Notes: generated by a model from the sequence alone, not told the origin. Positions 23,077 to 33,108 are shown, numbered from the stretch's first letter. The stretch: 64,000 nucleotides of DNA from Bifidobacterium primatium (GCF_002802875.1 NZ_PEBI01000002.1:460974-524973), one strand, 5' to 3'. Program-made: numbers and translations.

Positions 23077-26000
23077 CTAGTACAGCTGCCGTAGCGCTGC
23101 CGGTCTGACGAACGGCGATGGCTGCCGCTCCACATATTTGGATTCCACCGATGGCTCGGGCGTCACCACCTTGCGGGTGCCGTTCACCGTCTGGTCCTCC
23201 ACCCTGGTGGAGTAGTTCGAGTCGCTGTTCAGCGTGACGGTGAGCGACCAGGTGGGTGTGTCGCTGGCGATGTTCTTCGCGTCGATGGTCGTGCGGTCGG
23301 GGGTCCATCCGTCGATGGTCTGCCCGTCGACGACCAGCTGGTAGGTGGCGTTCTGGCCATAGCGGTTGATGGCCTGCGAGGCTCCGGTCACGGTGATCTT
23401 GTCGTGGTCGGCGGAGTCCCACGTCAGCTTCATGACGCTGGCGTCGACCTTCGGCCTGACCTTGTAGGTGTAGTTGTCCTGCGAGGAGACGGCCTCGCCT
23501 TTCTGCCCCTGCAGCGTCTGGTAGGCGGTCGCCTTCGGGCAGCTGGACCATTCGCCGATGGGGATGCTTTCGTCGCCGCTTTTCTCGCTGTAGGTCTTGC
23601 CTCCGAATGAGACGATCACGGCATCGACGTCGCCGACGCTGGACCAGCTGACCGAGCACGAGCCCTCGCCATGGGATGTACGGAGCGTCGGCTTCTTGAT
23701 GGCGTACGTGGGCGTGATGGTGTTCGAGGAGGCGGTCGCCGGCGCGGGGCCGGTCTTCTCCGGGTTCACCGTGGCCGTCACCTGCAGCGGCTTGAACAGC
23801 TCGTCCTTGCCGATGGTGAAGCTGGTGCCTCCGCCTCCGCATGGGACGCTGCCGCCGCGGGAGACCTCCACACTCGAGCATCCGGCGCCGTGCAGGTCGC
23901 CGACCTTCACCTCCACGCGAATCGTGTACGGGTCGTTTTCGGACTGCGCGATGCTCACGCTCGGCTTGTCGACGTCGCCCCACGGCGCGTCGTTCTTCGT
24001 GCTCGTGCCCTCCACGCCGTCGCCGGCGCGGTTGTGCGCCCGCACCTTGGCGGAGAACGTCTGGCCTCCGGCGCTGCCCGGCACCTCGAATGTGGCCGAC
24101 GTGGAGTTCACCGTCTGCGACTGGCTGCCCGCCGCGGACGATATCGTCACCGTGTACTTGTCGGGCGCGCTGCCCACATAGTCGGGTGCGTTCCACTGCA
24201 CCGAGACCGCGTGGTATCCGCCGGTCACCTCGATGCCGCCGGGGGCGTCGGGCACCTTGTCGGGCATGCCCTTCACCGTGTTCGACGGCGCCGACCAGCC
24301 GACCTCGTTCATCGCCCTGACGGTGAACGAGTATTCCTTGCCGTTGGTCAGGCCGGTGATCTGGCAGGTGGTGTTGGCGCCGCAGTCCTTGGTCCTGCCG
24401 TCATAGTCGACCTCGTACCGGGTGACCGGGCTGCCGTTCGACGATCCGGGCGTCCATGCGAGGTTCACCGCGCCGTCGGCCGGCGTGCCGGCGACGGGGG
24501 AGAGCAGCGGGGCGTTGGGCTTGTCGACGATGGAGACGGTCACCGTGGCGGTCACGTTGCGCGAGGCGTCCTTCGTGCCGTCCTGGACGGTCACGATCAC
24601 CTTGTTCGTCGAGGCGCCGATGTCATTGCCCGGCGTGATGGTCAGGTCGCCGTTCGCCGTATAGCTCACGCTGAGCTTCGCCGCGTTGTCGGTCGTCGCG
24701 CCGATCACCGTCAGCGGCGTATCGGGGAACGGATTGTAGGCGCCCTGCAGGATGTTGATGTGCTCCGCGGTTCCGGCCTTCGCCTTGATGCTCGCGCCGG
24801 AGACGCGCGCCAGCGGCTGGTTCGTCTGCGTGACCCGCAGCGTCACTCCCGCGTTGACGGAGCCGCTGTCGGAGTATTTGATGCTCACCGGCATGTTCAC
24901 GATGGTCCCCGGCTTCGCGTCCTTCGGCGCGCTCACCGTCAGGCTGCCGTCCGAGGACAGGCTGGACTCGATGGGGGAGGTGCCTCCCGATGTCGAATAC
25001 GTGTAGGCGCGCTCGTCCTCGTAGGTGCCTTCCGGCGCGTGCGTGAGCTCGCGCAGCGAGACGGTCTTCCGCCCCTCGCCGGGAACCACGTCGATGGTCG
25101 GCGCGGAGAATGTGGGTGGCGGCACCTGGCGGCCGATCACGGTGATCGGCAGCGTGATTACGGCCGAATTGATGATGGCGTTCCTGTCCTTGCCCTTCTT
25201 GCCGTCGACTGCGGTGAACGTGATGGACGCGGGGCCGGCGTAGTCCTTGGCCGCCGTGAACCTGAGCTTCGTGTCGCTCACGTACAGGTCGCCGCCGTCG
25301 GACTTCGTGGCGCTCACCGAGTCCTTCGACTCGATGGTCGCGGTCTTGCCGGCGCCGACGCGCACGTAGTCGGCGATGTTGATCTCGATGGTCTCGCGCG
25401 CACGCACTTCGAGCTTCGGCGCCTTCGGACGCAGCGTCGGCGGGAACACGCCGTATGCCGGCACCTGGATGAACGCCGTCGACGTGACGTTGTACTTGGT
25501 GTTCGTCACCGTGTACGGCACTGCGCGGGCCTCGTCGGTCAGGTCCACGGAGATGACGGTCGACTTGTCGCCGCCCTTCATGCGGGCATGGGCCGATGCG
25601 CTGGGGTGCACGGCGACCTTGAGCTCGTCCATCTTGCCCGAAGGATTGGCGATCCAGTCCTTCACGTCCACGTCCACGGTCTTCTTGTCGATGGTCGCCG
25701 CGGCCGGGACCTTGTAGTCGTAGGCCGTGGGAGGCGAGATCGGCGCCTTGTCGGAGACGTTCACCGTCAGCGTGCCCGTGTCGGACAGCCCGGCCTTCGT
25801 CTTCACCGTGTAGATGATGTATGCGGTGCCGGAGCTGCCCGGCGCGGTGAGCTCCACCATGTTGTTGCGGGCCTTGGCGTTCTTGATGCCCTGCAGCTCG
25901 AGCCTGCCGTCGAGCGTGAGGTTCTCGCTGTCGCCGGAGATGTCGTTGAGCAGCACCGGCACGTCGACCGCGGTGTTCGGCCGGATGGATATGGAATCGT

Positions 26001-29000
26001 CGCGTGCGTACACGCCCGAGTCGGATTCGCTCTTGAACACGCCCACGCGGATCTGCGCCTGCGCGCGCTGGCCGGTCCAGTCCTCCACGGCATACGAGAA
26101 GGTGTCGGTGCCCGAGGAGTCGGCGTACGCCTCATACACCAGATAGTCGGCGCCGGTCTCGGTGATGCGGCCCAGCTTCGGCGCCGCGTTGCCCAGGCCG
26201 TTGAGTGTGTCGCCGTCGCCGTCCACGTCGATGCCGGTGAGCGTGATGGGGATCTTCACCTTCTGTCCGGCCGCCACCTGCGCCTCCACGTCGGCCGGCG
26301 TGGGCGCGGGCTTGTTCGCCGCGTCCTTCTTGTGCACGGTGATGGTGATGGTGCCCGAGGCCGTGTTGCCGAGGTTGTCCTCCACCGTATAGGTGACGGG
26401 GAACACGCCTTCGGCATCGGTGGCCTGGTAGCGCACCGTGTTCTCGGAGACGAACACCAGCCCCTTGAACGTCTTCTTGTCGTACTGCAGATGGTCGCGC
26501 AGCTTCACGGTGGTGCCGTCGGCATAGCTCACATGGTCGAGCACCGGCACGGTGACGATGCCGTCGGCGCGCACCTGCGCGTTGATGTTGCCCGCCTTCG
26601 GGGCGGAGTTCTGCGTGGAGAGGGCCGGAGGCTGCAGCACGATGCGGCCTTCGGACGAACCCTGGGCGTTGGCGACCGTGTAGGTGACGGTCACCGGCTT
26701 CGTCGGCACCTGCCGCGCGGTCAGATACACGCGCTTATGGCTCACGATGCCGGTCTTGACGCCCGAGTCGCCGTCCACGCTCACCGAGCTGATGGCCAGC
26801 ACGCCGCCCAGCGGGTCCACGTCGTTCTTCAACGGCTCGACGATGGCGGTGTTGTCGGCGCCGAGCAGGGCCACGTCGTTGGCGGCGATCGGCTTGGCCG
26901 CGCCGCTGCCGACCGGCTGCACCTCGATGCGGGCGAGGCCCGTGGCCGGCTGCGTGCCCTGGGCGATGGTGTACGACACGTAGTAGGTGCCGGGATTTGC
27001 GGCCTTGAACGCGAACGTCATGTCCTCGTTGTTGGCCGTGGTCGAGGCGTTCTTCGGCTGGTTCACCGCCGAAAGCTGCGCCGGCTGCACCGACGTGCCG
27101 TGCACGTAGGGCTTGAGGTCCACGGTGATGCTCTTGTTCGGCTGCGCCTGGCGAACCACCGGGTCGATGACGGCGATCAGCGTGTTCGCCGGCCTCACCG
27201 AGAAGTACACCATGCCCTTGCCGGTCGATTCGCCGTCGGAGACGGTCACCTCCACGCCCACGCGGCCGCTGGACTGCGAGCCGGTGTTGAACACGAGCTG
27301 GCCGTCGGCTCGCGTGGAGACCATCACCTGGTCGGAATTGGTCGGCACTGCGGAGACGAGCGTCATCGGGTCGCCGTCCGCGTCGGTGAAGCTCGCCAGC
27401 GCGTTCGCCGTGTACGAGGCGCCCTGCTCCACTTGGTATTCCGGCGGGGTGTCGGTCTGACGCGGCGCCTTGTTGCCGCCGTCGGCGATGGTGAGCGTCA
27501 CCGTGGCCGACGAGGTCTGCTCGCGGCCGTCGGAGATCGAATACGAGAACTTCACGGTGCCGGCGGAGGCGTGTGTGGCATCGAGCTGCAGGTACCGGCC
27601 GTCATACACCGGCGCGACGCCCATGCCGTCGCCGACGGACTCCACCTTCTCGATGCGCAGCACCGAGCAGTCGGTCTGCTCGTCGTTGCGCAGCACGTCG
27701 AGGATCTCCTCGCTGCCGGCGCGCACGCCGAACGAGTCGTCCACCGCCTTGATGGATCCGGACGTGGCCGAGCATTTCTCCGCGAAGTTCTGGTGGTTGG
27801 TGGCCGTGTCCTGGCTTTCCGCCGTCTTCTCGGTCTTCTCGGTCTCTATCTTGTTCCACTGGATCTTGATGACGTCGGTGGAGGAGTCGGGATTCCACAC
27901 GTTGCCGTTCGTCACGTCGTTGAGCACCACCAGACGGTGGTTGGTGCGGAACTTCAGCTGCGAGGTCTGCGTGACCTCCTTCAGCGTCTGGAACTGCGGG
28001 TCGGATTTCAGCGATCCGTTGTTCGGCGCACCGCACGCCTTGATGAAGTTGTTGGCCTGCTGGCTCCACGCCGCATAGATGCAGCCGGACGAGGAGACCG
28101 GCTGCGCCACGTCGCCGGTGCCGCCGGACTTCAGCTGCACCGGCCTGTCCTTCGGATGGTCGAGGTTCGCCAGCATCAGACCGCCGGTGGTGGAGGCGGC
28201 CACCCACGAGGAGTCCTGTGCGTCGTCGACCGGCGCCTGCTGGAGGGTCACGCGTCCGGTGGCCGGCAGTTCGATGGAGCCCTTGTCGAACGTCAGCGTG
28301 GAGTTCGAGACCACGACCGGCCTGCCGCCGACCACGGTGAAGTCGTCGGCGACCAGCTGCCGGCCCCCGTTGAGCGAGCCGAGCTCGCGGGGGTTCGTGC
28401 TCTGCGGGTTCTCCAACGACAGCACCATGGCGTCCGACGGCCGGTACCCGTAGACGACGCCGTGGCTGTCGACGACGATTCTGCCGCCGTCGCCGAGCCT
28501 CATCGACGGCTTGGACGTCGTGGGGGTCACGGAGTCGACGGAATCGGCCTTGCCCACCCATACGTTGCCGTTCTTCGTGTTGATGAACGCCACGGTGTCG
28601 CCGCCGATGAACGATGTGGTCTCGCCCTTGAGGTCCGTCTGGCCGGCGATGCCGATGGTCGACGACTTGACCGCCATCGCGCGGCTGCCTTCGGTGAGCA
28701 CCGTGTTCTCGCTGGCCTGCGACACGTCGAACTGCTGCGCCGACGAGGAGACGGCCGCGTCGGCGTCCTGCAGACGGACGTTGAATCGCGCGGCCTTCTG
28801 GTTCTTCAACGACGTGATCCACACGGTGCCGTTGTCGAGCTGCACATGCTGCCGCGTGATGGAACTGATGATGATGGCGCCGGCGACCACGCCGAGCACC
28901 AGCAGCAGCGTGACGACGGGCATGACCCAACGGTTGCGTCTCGTGGGCAGAACGTTGCGGATGCGCGCCAGACGCGCGCGTACTGACGGGTGTGCTTCCT

Positions 29001-29013
29001 CGCTGCCGTTCAC
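23077..29013 (-). CDS. fn3: Large membrane-anchored surface protein with Ig/cadherin-like and FN3 domains
   Basis: The product is 1978 aa with a GTG start; GGGGAAG lies upstream. The basic cytoplasmic tail (about 29 residues) is short, and one membrane segment follows (about 30-51). Residues about 55-400 are beta-rich with repeated strands of propeller-like character. From about 440 a series of Ig/cadherin-like repeats follows, each carrying [ND]-x-[VI]-x-[VIL]-x-x-L-x-N-D or TVTYTV-type strands (VAHLDVLRND-like words, EPLKNDVDPLG, VPVLLNDISGD). Two fibronectin type III domains lie at about 1500-1675 (ending with GWSAPSNTV and a second copy), then a ~300-residue C-terminal beta region. The protein has no LPXTG signal and would be tethered by its N-terminal helix. 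It corresponds to the FN3 protein of the PFNA cluster; from memory, a two-FN3 fragment of the B. longum homologue has been reported to bind TNF-alpha. Confidence 0.88.
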   Translation of the reverse strand: MNGSEEAHPSVRARLARIRNVLPTRRNRWVMPVVTLLLVLGVVAGAIIISSITRQHVQLDNGTVWITSLKNQKAARFNVRLQDADAAVSSSAQQFDVSQASENTVLTEGSRAMAVKSSTIGIAGQTDLKGETTSFIGGDTVAFINTKNGNVWVGKADSVDSVTPTTSKPSMRLGDGGRIVVDSHGVVYGYRPSDAMVLSLENPQSTNPRELGSLNGGRQLVADDFTVVGGRPVVVSNSTLTFDKGSIELPATGRVTLQQAPVDDAQDSSWVAASTTGGLMLANLDHPKDRPVQLKSGGTGDVAQPVSSSGCIYAAWSQQANNFIKACGAPNNGSLKSDPQFQTLKEVTQTSQLKFRTNHRLVVLNDVTNGNVWNPDSSTDVIKIQWNKIETEKTEKTAESQDTATNHQNFAEKCSATSGSIKAVDDSFGVRAGSEEILDVLRNDEQTDCSVLRIEKVESVGDGMGVAPVYDGRYLQLDATHASAGTVKFSYSISDGREQTSSATVTLTIADGGNKAPRQTDTPPEYQVEQGASYTANALASFTDADGDPMTLVSAVPTNSDQVMVSTRADGQLVFNTGSQSSGRVGVEVTVSDGESTGKGMVYFSVRPANTLIAVIDPVVRQAQPNKSITVDLKPYVHGTSVQPAQLSAVNQPKNASTTANNEDMTFAFKAANPGTYYVSYTIAQGTQPATGLARIEVQPVGSGAAKPIAANDVALLGADNTAIVEPLKNDVDPLGGVLAISSVSVDGDSGVKTGIVSHKRVYLTARQVPTKPVTVTYTVANAQGSSEGRIVLQPPALSTQNSAPKAGNINAQVRADGIVTVPVLDHVSYADGTTVKLRDHLQYDKKTFKGLVFVSENTVRYQATDAEGVFPVTYTVEDNLGNTASGTITITVHKKDAANKPAPTPADVEAQVAAGQKVKIPITLTGIDVDGDGDTLNGLGNAAPKLGRITETGADYLVYEAYADSSGTDTFSYAVEDWTGQRAQAQIRVGVFKSESDSGVYARDDSISIRPNTAVDVPVLLNDISGDSENLTLDGRLELQGIKNAKARNNMVELTAPGSSGTAYIIYTVKTKAGLSDTGTLTVNVSDKAPISPPTAYDYKVPAAATIDKKTVDVDVKDWIANPSGKMDELKVAVHPSASAHARMKGGDKSTVISVDLTDEARAVPYTVTNTKYNVTSTAFIQVPAYGVFPPTLRPKAPKLEVRARETIEINIADYVRVGAGKTATIESKDSVSATKSDGGDLYVSDTKLRFTAAKDYAGPASITFTAVDGKKGKDRNAIINSAVITLPITVIGRQVPPPTFSAPTIDVVPGEGRKTVSLRELTHAPEGTYEDERAYTYSTSGGTSPIESSLSSDGSLTVSAPKDAKPGTIVNMPVSIKYSDSGSVNAGVTLRVTQTNQPLARVSGASIKAKAGTAEHINILQGAYNPFPDTPLTVIGATTDNAAKLSVSYTANGDLTITPGNDIGASTNKVIVTVQDGTKDASRNVTATVTVSIVDKPNAPLLSPVAGTPADGAVNLAWTPGSSNGSPVTRYEVDYDGRTKDCGANTTCQITGLTNGKEYSFTVRAMNEVGWSAPSNTVKGMPDKVPDAPGGIEVTGGYHAVSVQWNAPDYVGSAPDKYTVTISSAAGSQSQTVNSTSATFEVPGSAGGQTFSAKVRAHNRAGDGVEGTSTKNDAPWGDVDKPSVSIAQSENDPYTIRVEVKVGDLHGAGCSSVEVSRGGSVPCGGGGTSFTIGKDELFKPLQVTATVNPEKTGPAPATASSNTITPTYAIKKPTLRTSHGEGSCSVSWSSVGDVDAVIVSFGGKTYSEKSGDESIPIGEWSSCPKATAYQTLQGQKGEAVSSQDNYTYKVRPKVDASVMKLTWDSADHDKITVTGASQAINRYGQNATYQLVVDGQTIDGWTPDRTTIDAKNIASDTPTWSLTVTLNSDSNYSTRVEDQTVNGTRKVVTPEPSVESKYVERQPSPFVRPAALRQLY

Positions 29014-29147
29014 GGCTTCCCCCTACTTGCTCTACTGGCTTGTGCCCTCGGTCTCTCGATACTGCAACTCATGGTACGCGGCCGGTGTAACCGGGGCAAT
29101 GGCGATGCCCGCGATCGCAGCCGCCGGCTCGACTCAAGGCCATTGCG

Positions 29148-30554
29148 TCACTGTCGTACGGCGCAGGCCGTCGCCGGAGTCTGGGACATCTGGCGGTCGG
29201 CGCGCACGATGCTCACCTGGATGCAGGTCTGCGCGTCGGTGACGTCGTCGATGGTCACGGTGGGCGAATCGACGAGCGCGGTGTCGGCGTCCTGCTGCGC
29301 CGCGTCGCCGCTCACCCGGCTCCAGGCATACCTGTCGCCGTCCTGCGGGTCGGGATTCGTCCACGTGAACGTCACCGTGGAGCCCGAATAGCTGCCCGTC
29401 AGGCCGGTCGGCGACGGTACGTCCTGGGTGGAGACGCCGTCATCCGACGAGTCGCCGCCCTTGTTCAGGGCGCTCGCGTCGTCGCCAACGACCTGCGAGG
29501 CGTCGCCGTCTCGCCGTGAATCGACGTTCGGCAGCACGACGCCGACGAACAGTCCGATGACGACCGCCAGCGCGGCGATCGCCGCGACGGCGATGACGAC
29601 CGGCCTTCTCCATGACCCGCCGGACCGGCCGACGACCTCGGATGCGCCGGCGGCGGCCGTCTGGCGCCTGCGCCGGCGCTCCTCGGGCAGATACTGCGGC
29701 ACGCCCTCGACCATGACCGGGGTCTGATGCCCGTAGCACTCCTGCTGCACGCGCTGCAGGTCGCGGGCGAATTCCAGCGCGGAATAGTATCGTGCGTCGG
29801 GATTCTTGTTCATGGCCCGGCGCAGCACCTTCTCCAACGACTTCGGCACGTCGGCGCGGCGAATGCGCGGCAGGTCCTCGTCGACGATGACCTGCGCCAG
29901 CTCCTTCGAATCGGCGACCTTGTACCCGTATTCGAACGGCGAATGGCCGACCAGCAAAGCGTAGAGCGTGGCGCCGAGCGAATAGATGTCGCTGGCCTCC
30001 GAACCGCCGGACCGTCCGGTGAGGATCTCCGGCGGCGCCCACGGGATGGAGAAGCCGCGCGCCCCGCGCGTGGTGTAGATGGTCGTGGAGATGCCGAAAT
30101 CGGCCAGCACGGGCAGCCCCTGCGCCGAGATGAGGATGTTGCTGGGCTTGAGGTCCCTGTGGATGATGCCGCGTTTGTGCGCCGTGAACAGTGCACTCGC
30201 CACGTCGATGCCGATGGCGAGCACCTGGTCCACGGTCAGCTGGCTGGAGCGCGACAGCTCCTTGTAGCTGCCGCCGCGCGCGTATTCGAGCACCATGTAG
30301 CCGCGGCCGTCCGCCGTGATGCCGGCGTCGTAGATGGAGAGGATGTAGGGGTGCTCGGAGAGCTGGGCCATGAAGTTGGTCTCGGAACGGAACCGGTTGC
30401 GGTCCTCGCGCCGTGCGGTGGCGGCGTTGTTCACCTTGATGGCGACCAGGCGGTTCGGCGTCCGCTGATGGTACAGGAACACCGTGGCCGTGCCGCCCGA
30501 ACCCAGGGTTCGGATGAAGTCGTAGCCTTCCAGAAGGGGCGGGTTGCCGGTCAT
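29148..30554 (-). CDS. pkb2: Transmembrane Ser/Thr protein kinase with FN3-like ectodomain
   Basis: The product is 468 aa. Kinase domain residues 10-270: glycine loop GSGGTA (18-23), Lys40, catalytic HRD (132-134) with Asn139, DFG (152-154), a Thr-rich activation segment (STTIYTT), then WAPPE. A juxtamembrane basic stretch (RRRRR, 293-297) precedes one membrane helix (about 318-341). The outside part (342-468) is not PASTA but resembles a single FN3 domain (SPTGLTGSYSGSTVTFTW). I chose the ATG at 30554 (GAGGAG upstream); the longer frame reads antisense through neighbouring genes. It is the first gene of the minus-strand cluster and divergent from the zinc-ribbon genes. The name follows the bifidobacterial PFNA kinase. 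Confidence 0.93.
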   Translation of the reverse strand: MTGNPPLLEGYDFIRTLGSGGTATVFLYHQRTPNRLVAIKVNNAATARREDRNRFRSETNFMAQLSEHPYILSIYDAGITADGRGYMVLEYARGGSYKELSRSSQLTVDQVLAIGIDVASALFTAHKRGIIHRDLKPSNILISAQGLPVLADFGISTTIYTTRGARGFSIPWAPPEILTGRSGGSEASDIYSLGATLYALLVGHSPFEYGYKVADSKELAQVIVDEDLPRIRRADVPKSLEKVLRRAMNKNPDARYYSALEFARDLQRVQQECYGHQTPVMVEGVPQYLPEERRRRRQTAAAGASEVVGRSGGSWRRPVVIAVAAIAALAVVIGLFVGVVLPNVDSRRDGDASQVVGDDASALNKGGDSSDDGVSTQDVPSPTGLTGSYSGSTVTFTWTNPDPQDGDRYAWSRVSGDAAQQDADTALVDSPTVTIDDVTDAQTCIQVSIVRADRQMSQTPATACAVRQ

Positions 30555-30650
30555 GATGCTCTCCTCGGCTTTGGATTGTCCTGCTGTCTTGCATCCTAGC
30601 GGGGGGAGCGGGATATCGCCCGAATCCTTCCGTTGTAACCGGCATCGGCT

Positions 30651-30656
30651 TACAAT
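30651..30656 (+). promoter_or_regulatory. Candidate -10 box for the zinc-ribbon genes
   Basis: TACAAT lies about 50 nt upstream of the ATG at 30705, in the 150-bp gap that separates the kinase and zinc-ribbon genes. No good -35 is visible, which would fit an activator-dependent promoter. Confidence 0.35.
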
Positions 30657-30704
30657 GGGTCGCGATAGAGAAGAGCCCCCGTATATCAAGGAGAAGCGAA
30701 GCAT

Positions 30705-31721
30705 ATGAAGATCTGTGAGCAGTGCGGACTGCAGAATCCCACTGAAGCGAAGTTCTGCCGCGGATGCGGCCACCCGTTCCCCGCCAATGAGCCGGTCTCC
30801 GAGGAGACCCTGCTTTCCGAGCGCGCGTCCGTCCCCGCGCCGTCTGCGGTACCTACCCCCTCCACCCCTCAGCCGCAGGCCGCCGCACCCCAGCCGGCCT
30901 CCCAGCCCGCTCCGCAGCCGGTGTACGCCGCACCTCAGCCGGCGGCCGTGCCCCAGCCGCAGTACCAGGCGCAGCAGCAGCCGACCCAGCCGATCGCCAT
31001 GCCTCAGCAGCCCCCCGTGCAGGGGGCTCCGGCCGTCGCCCAGCCCGGCGCGGCCAACGCCTTCTTCGTGTGGCTGTGGGAATCGTTCAAGCACCCGTCG
31101 AAGCGCTACGCCACGCAGGCGTGGTGGGCCATCATCCCGCTCGTGTTCAACGCGTTCCTCATGGCGCTGACCGTCTACATGTGGGAGAGCAAGGCCGTGA
31201 GCGCCGCCACCAACGTGGGCAACGGCATCCTCGGCGGCCTGAGCCGTGACTTCACCGGCAGCTCGTCGTATGCGCCGCAGATCGCGTCGCCCGGCGTCTC
31301 CATCTCCGAACTGTTCAAGTTCTGGGTCATCTTCGCCGCCCTGCTGTACATCATCGTGCTGATCTGCTTCATGGGCCGCAAGATGCTCGGCGAGGCGCAG
31401 ACCACGTTCTCCACCATTCATGTCGAGCTTGCGCAGAAGACCATGCCCATGGTCGCCCTGAACCTCGTCGCCTTCCTGTGCGCGCTCATCGGCTCCGGCA
31501 TGCTGTTCCTCTCCTCCCTGCTGTTCATGATCGGCCTGACCTTCATCATGGCCATCCCCGGCGCGATCGTGGCCCAGGGAGTCAACGCCCGCAAGCTCGA
31601 CAAGACGTGGATGTGGATCTTCATCATGATGCTCGGCGGACTGATCCTGTTCGTGTTCTTCATGATCATCGCCGTCGCAGGCGTCGCCTCCGCCGTCTCC
31701 ACCGTGCAGTCGCTGCTGTAA
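30705..31721 (+). CDS. Zinc-ribbon membrane protein 1
   Basis: The product is 338 aa. The N-terminal zinc ribbon has Cys4, Cys7, Cys18 and Cys21 (KICEQCG, FCRGCG). The motif E-E-T-L-L-S (Thr35) follows, similar to the hexapeptides of the MoxR protein. A ~70-residue Pro/Gln/Ala linker leads to four or five membrane helices (about residues 125-335, e.g. FWVIFAALLYIIVLICF and MLFLSSLLFMIGLTFIM). AAGGAGAAG precedes the ATG. The family function is unknown; small zinc-ribbon membrane proteins are common in bifidobacteria and Gram-positives. It is the first of four such genes, followed after 28 bp by the next. Confidence 0.85.
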   Translation: MKICEQCGLQNPTEAKFCRGCGHPFPANEPVSEETLLSERASVPAPSAVPTPSTPQPQAAAPQPASQPAPQPVYAAPQPAAVPQPQYQAQQQPTQPIAMPQQPPVQGAPAVAQPGAANAFFVWLWESFKHPSKRYATQAWWAIIPLVFNAFLMALTVYMWESKAVSAATNVGNGILGGLSRDFTGSSSYAPQIASPGVSISELFKFWVIFAALLYIIVLICFMGRKMLGEAQTTFSTIHVELAQKTMPMVALNLVAFLCALIGSGMLFLSSLLFMIGLTFIMAIPGAIVAQGVNARKLDKTWMWIFIMMLGGLILFVFFMIIAVAGVASAVSTVQSLL

Positions 31722-31749
31722 CGGGAAGGCTGTAACGGGGAACGGCATC

Positions 31750-33009
31750 ATGATTTTCTGCACAAGCTGCGGGGCCCGCAATGATGACGGAACCAGGTTC
31801 TGCATCAGCTGCGGTCATGCCCTCCAGACCCAGAACAACGTCACCGCACCACTGCCCACGGCCGTGCCCATGCCCGGCGTGCGCTCGCTGGCCGACGTCG
31901 CCGACGCCACGGACGCCACCGACGCGGCCGCGCCCACGGCCCCGCAGAAGATGAGCCGTCGCATGATGATCATCCTATGCGCCATCGGCGCGCTGATCAT
32001 CGTGCTCGCCGCCGTGTTCCTCACGCTCAGAAGCACCGTGTTCTCGCCGCAGGGACCGCTGAACTCCTACGTTTCGGCGATCGCCGAAGGCGACTACGAG
32101 AAGGCGTCGAAGCTTGTGGACCCGGGCGTGGAGAACGACGCCCGTGCCCTCATGGTCAACAAGGCCGGCGAGAACGAAAGCCGCCGCATCAAGAACGTCG
32201 AGATCTCGTCCATCAATCAGAACCGCGTGACCGGCAAATGGGAGGCGACCGTCTCCTACTCCGTCGACGGCGTGCAGAAGTCAAGCCAGGTCACCATGGA
32301 GTCCGCAGGCAAGAAGCTCCTGTTCTTCGACTCGTGGAAGGTCGCCTCGCCGATGCTCACCACGTTGAAGATCGCCGTGCCGAAGACCATGACCAACGTC
32401 TCCGTCAACGGCGTCGACATTGACCTGTCGAAGGCCGCTACCGACAAAAGCGACGCCTCCGAGCCCGACGACCCCTCCTCCGACGTCGACTATTCCGAAA
32501 TGACGGAATACTCCGTGCCCGCATACCCCGGCGTCTACAACGTCGGATTCGCCGACTCCCAGTACGTGACCGGCAACGAGGTGAAGATCAACGACGCCGC
32601 CAAGGCCGCGTATCTCGTGCCCGAGGCCACCGACAAGCTCAAGAGCGAGATCCTCTCACAGGTGCAGAAGCGCATCGACGACTGCACGGCGTCGAGCGCG
32701 CTGAGCAAGGACGGCTGCTCGTTCTCCAACGGCAGCTTCTCCTCGAGCTCCTCCATGGCGTACACGAACATCAAGCGGACCGCCACGAACACCCCCGAGA
32801 TCGCCGAACTCGACCTGATGAGCGGCAGCTTCACCACCACCACGATCCAGACGACCATCACCTACCAGGAGCGTTACTATTCCGACCAGCCGTGGGAGAA
32901 CGACTCCGAAAACGACTCCGGCACCATCTCCGGCACCATCAGCCTCAGCAACGAGAAGCTGACGGTCGACATCCCCAACACAGACGAGGATTCCGACGGC
33001 GGTTGGTGA
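31750..33009 (+). CDS. Zinc-ribbon membrane protein 2, TcaA-like
   Basis: The product is 419 aa. Residues 1-22 form a zinc ribbon (FCTSCG, FCISCG), followed by an Ala/Thr/Asp-rich linker, one membrane helix around residues 77-98 (MMIILCAIGALIIVLAAVFL), and an extracytoplasmic part. That part starts with a small NTF2-like module (NSYVSAIAEGDYEKASKLVDPG) and continues with beta-rich domains and a Ser/Thr/Asp-rich end (DNA to 33009). This domain order is that of TcaA/YvbJ-type proteins, which have been linked to cell-envelope stress and glycopeptide sensitivity in other Gram-positives. The exact role here is unknown. GGGGAA precedes the ATG. Confidence 0.8.
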   Translation: MIFCTSCGARNDDGTRFCISCGHALQTQNNVTAPLPTAVPMPGVRSLADVADATDATDAAAPTAPQKMSRRMMIILCAIGALIIVLAAVFLTLRSTVFSPQGPLNSYVSAIAEGDYEKASKLVDPGVENDARALMVNKAGENESRRIKNVEISSINQNRVTGKWEATVSYSVDGVQKSSQVTMESAGKKLLFFDSWKVASPMLTTLKIAVPKTMTNVSVNGVDIDLSKAATDKSDASEPDDPSSDVDYSEMTEYSVPAYPGVYNVGFADSQYVTGNEVKINDAAKAAYLVPEATDKLKSEILSQVQKRIDDCTASSALSKDGCSFSNGSFSSSSSMAYTNIKRTATNTPEIAELDLMSGSFTTTTIQTTITYQERYYSDQPWENDSENDSGTISGTISLSNEKLTVDIPNTDEDSDGGW

Positions 33010-33108
33010 TCGGCGCCATAGGCGGGGTCGCCGGCGAGGCCGGCGACCTTCGCATGCCCCGCAAACAACCACGACGAACAACCGAATGAGGACGAGAAGA
33101 GGGCGACG

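Noticed and set aside
23671-28986. 1771-codon plus-strand ORF opposite the FN3 gene
   Set aside because: Antisense shadow rich in Arg, Val, His and Gly. The minus-strand frame has clear membrane, Ig-like and FN3 features.
30555-31805. N-terminal extension of the kinase frame into the zinc-ribbon genes
   Set aside because: It would overlap two genes on the other strand. The kinase homology and a ribosome site define the start at 30554.
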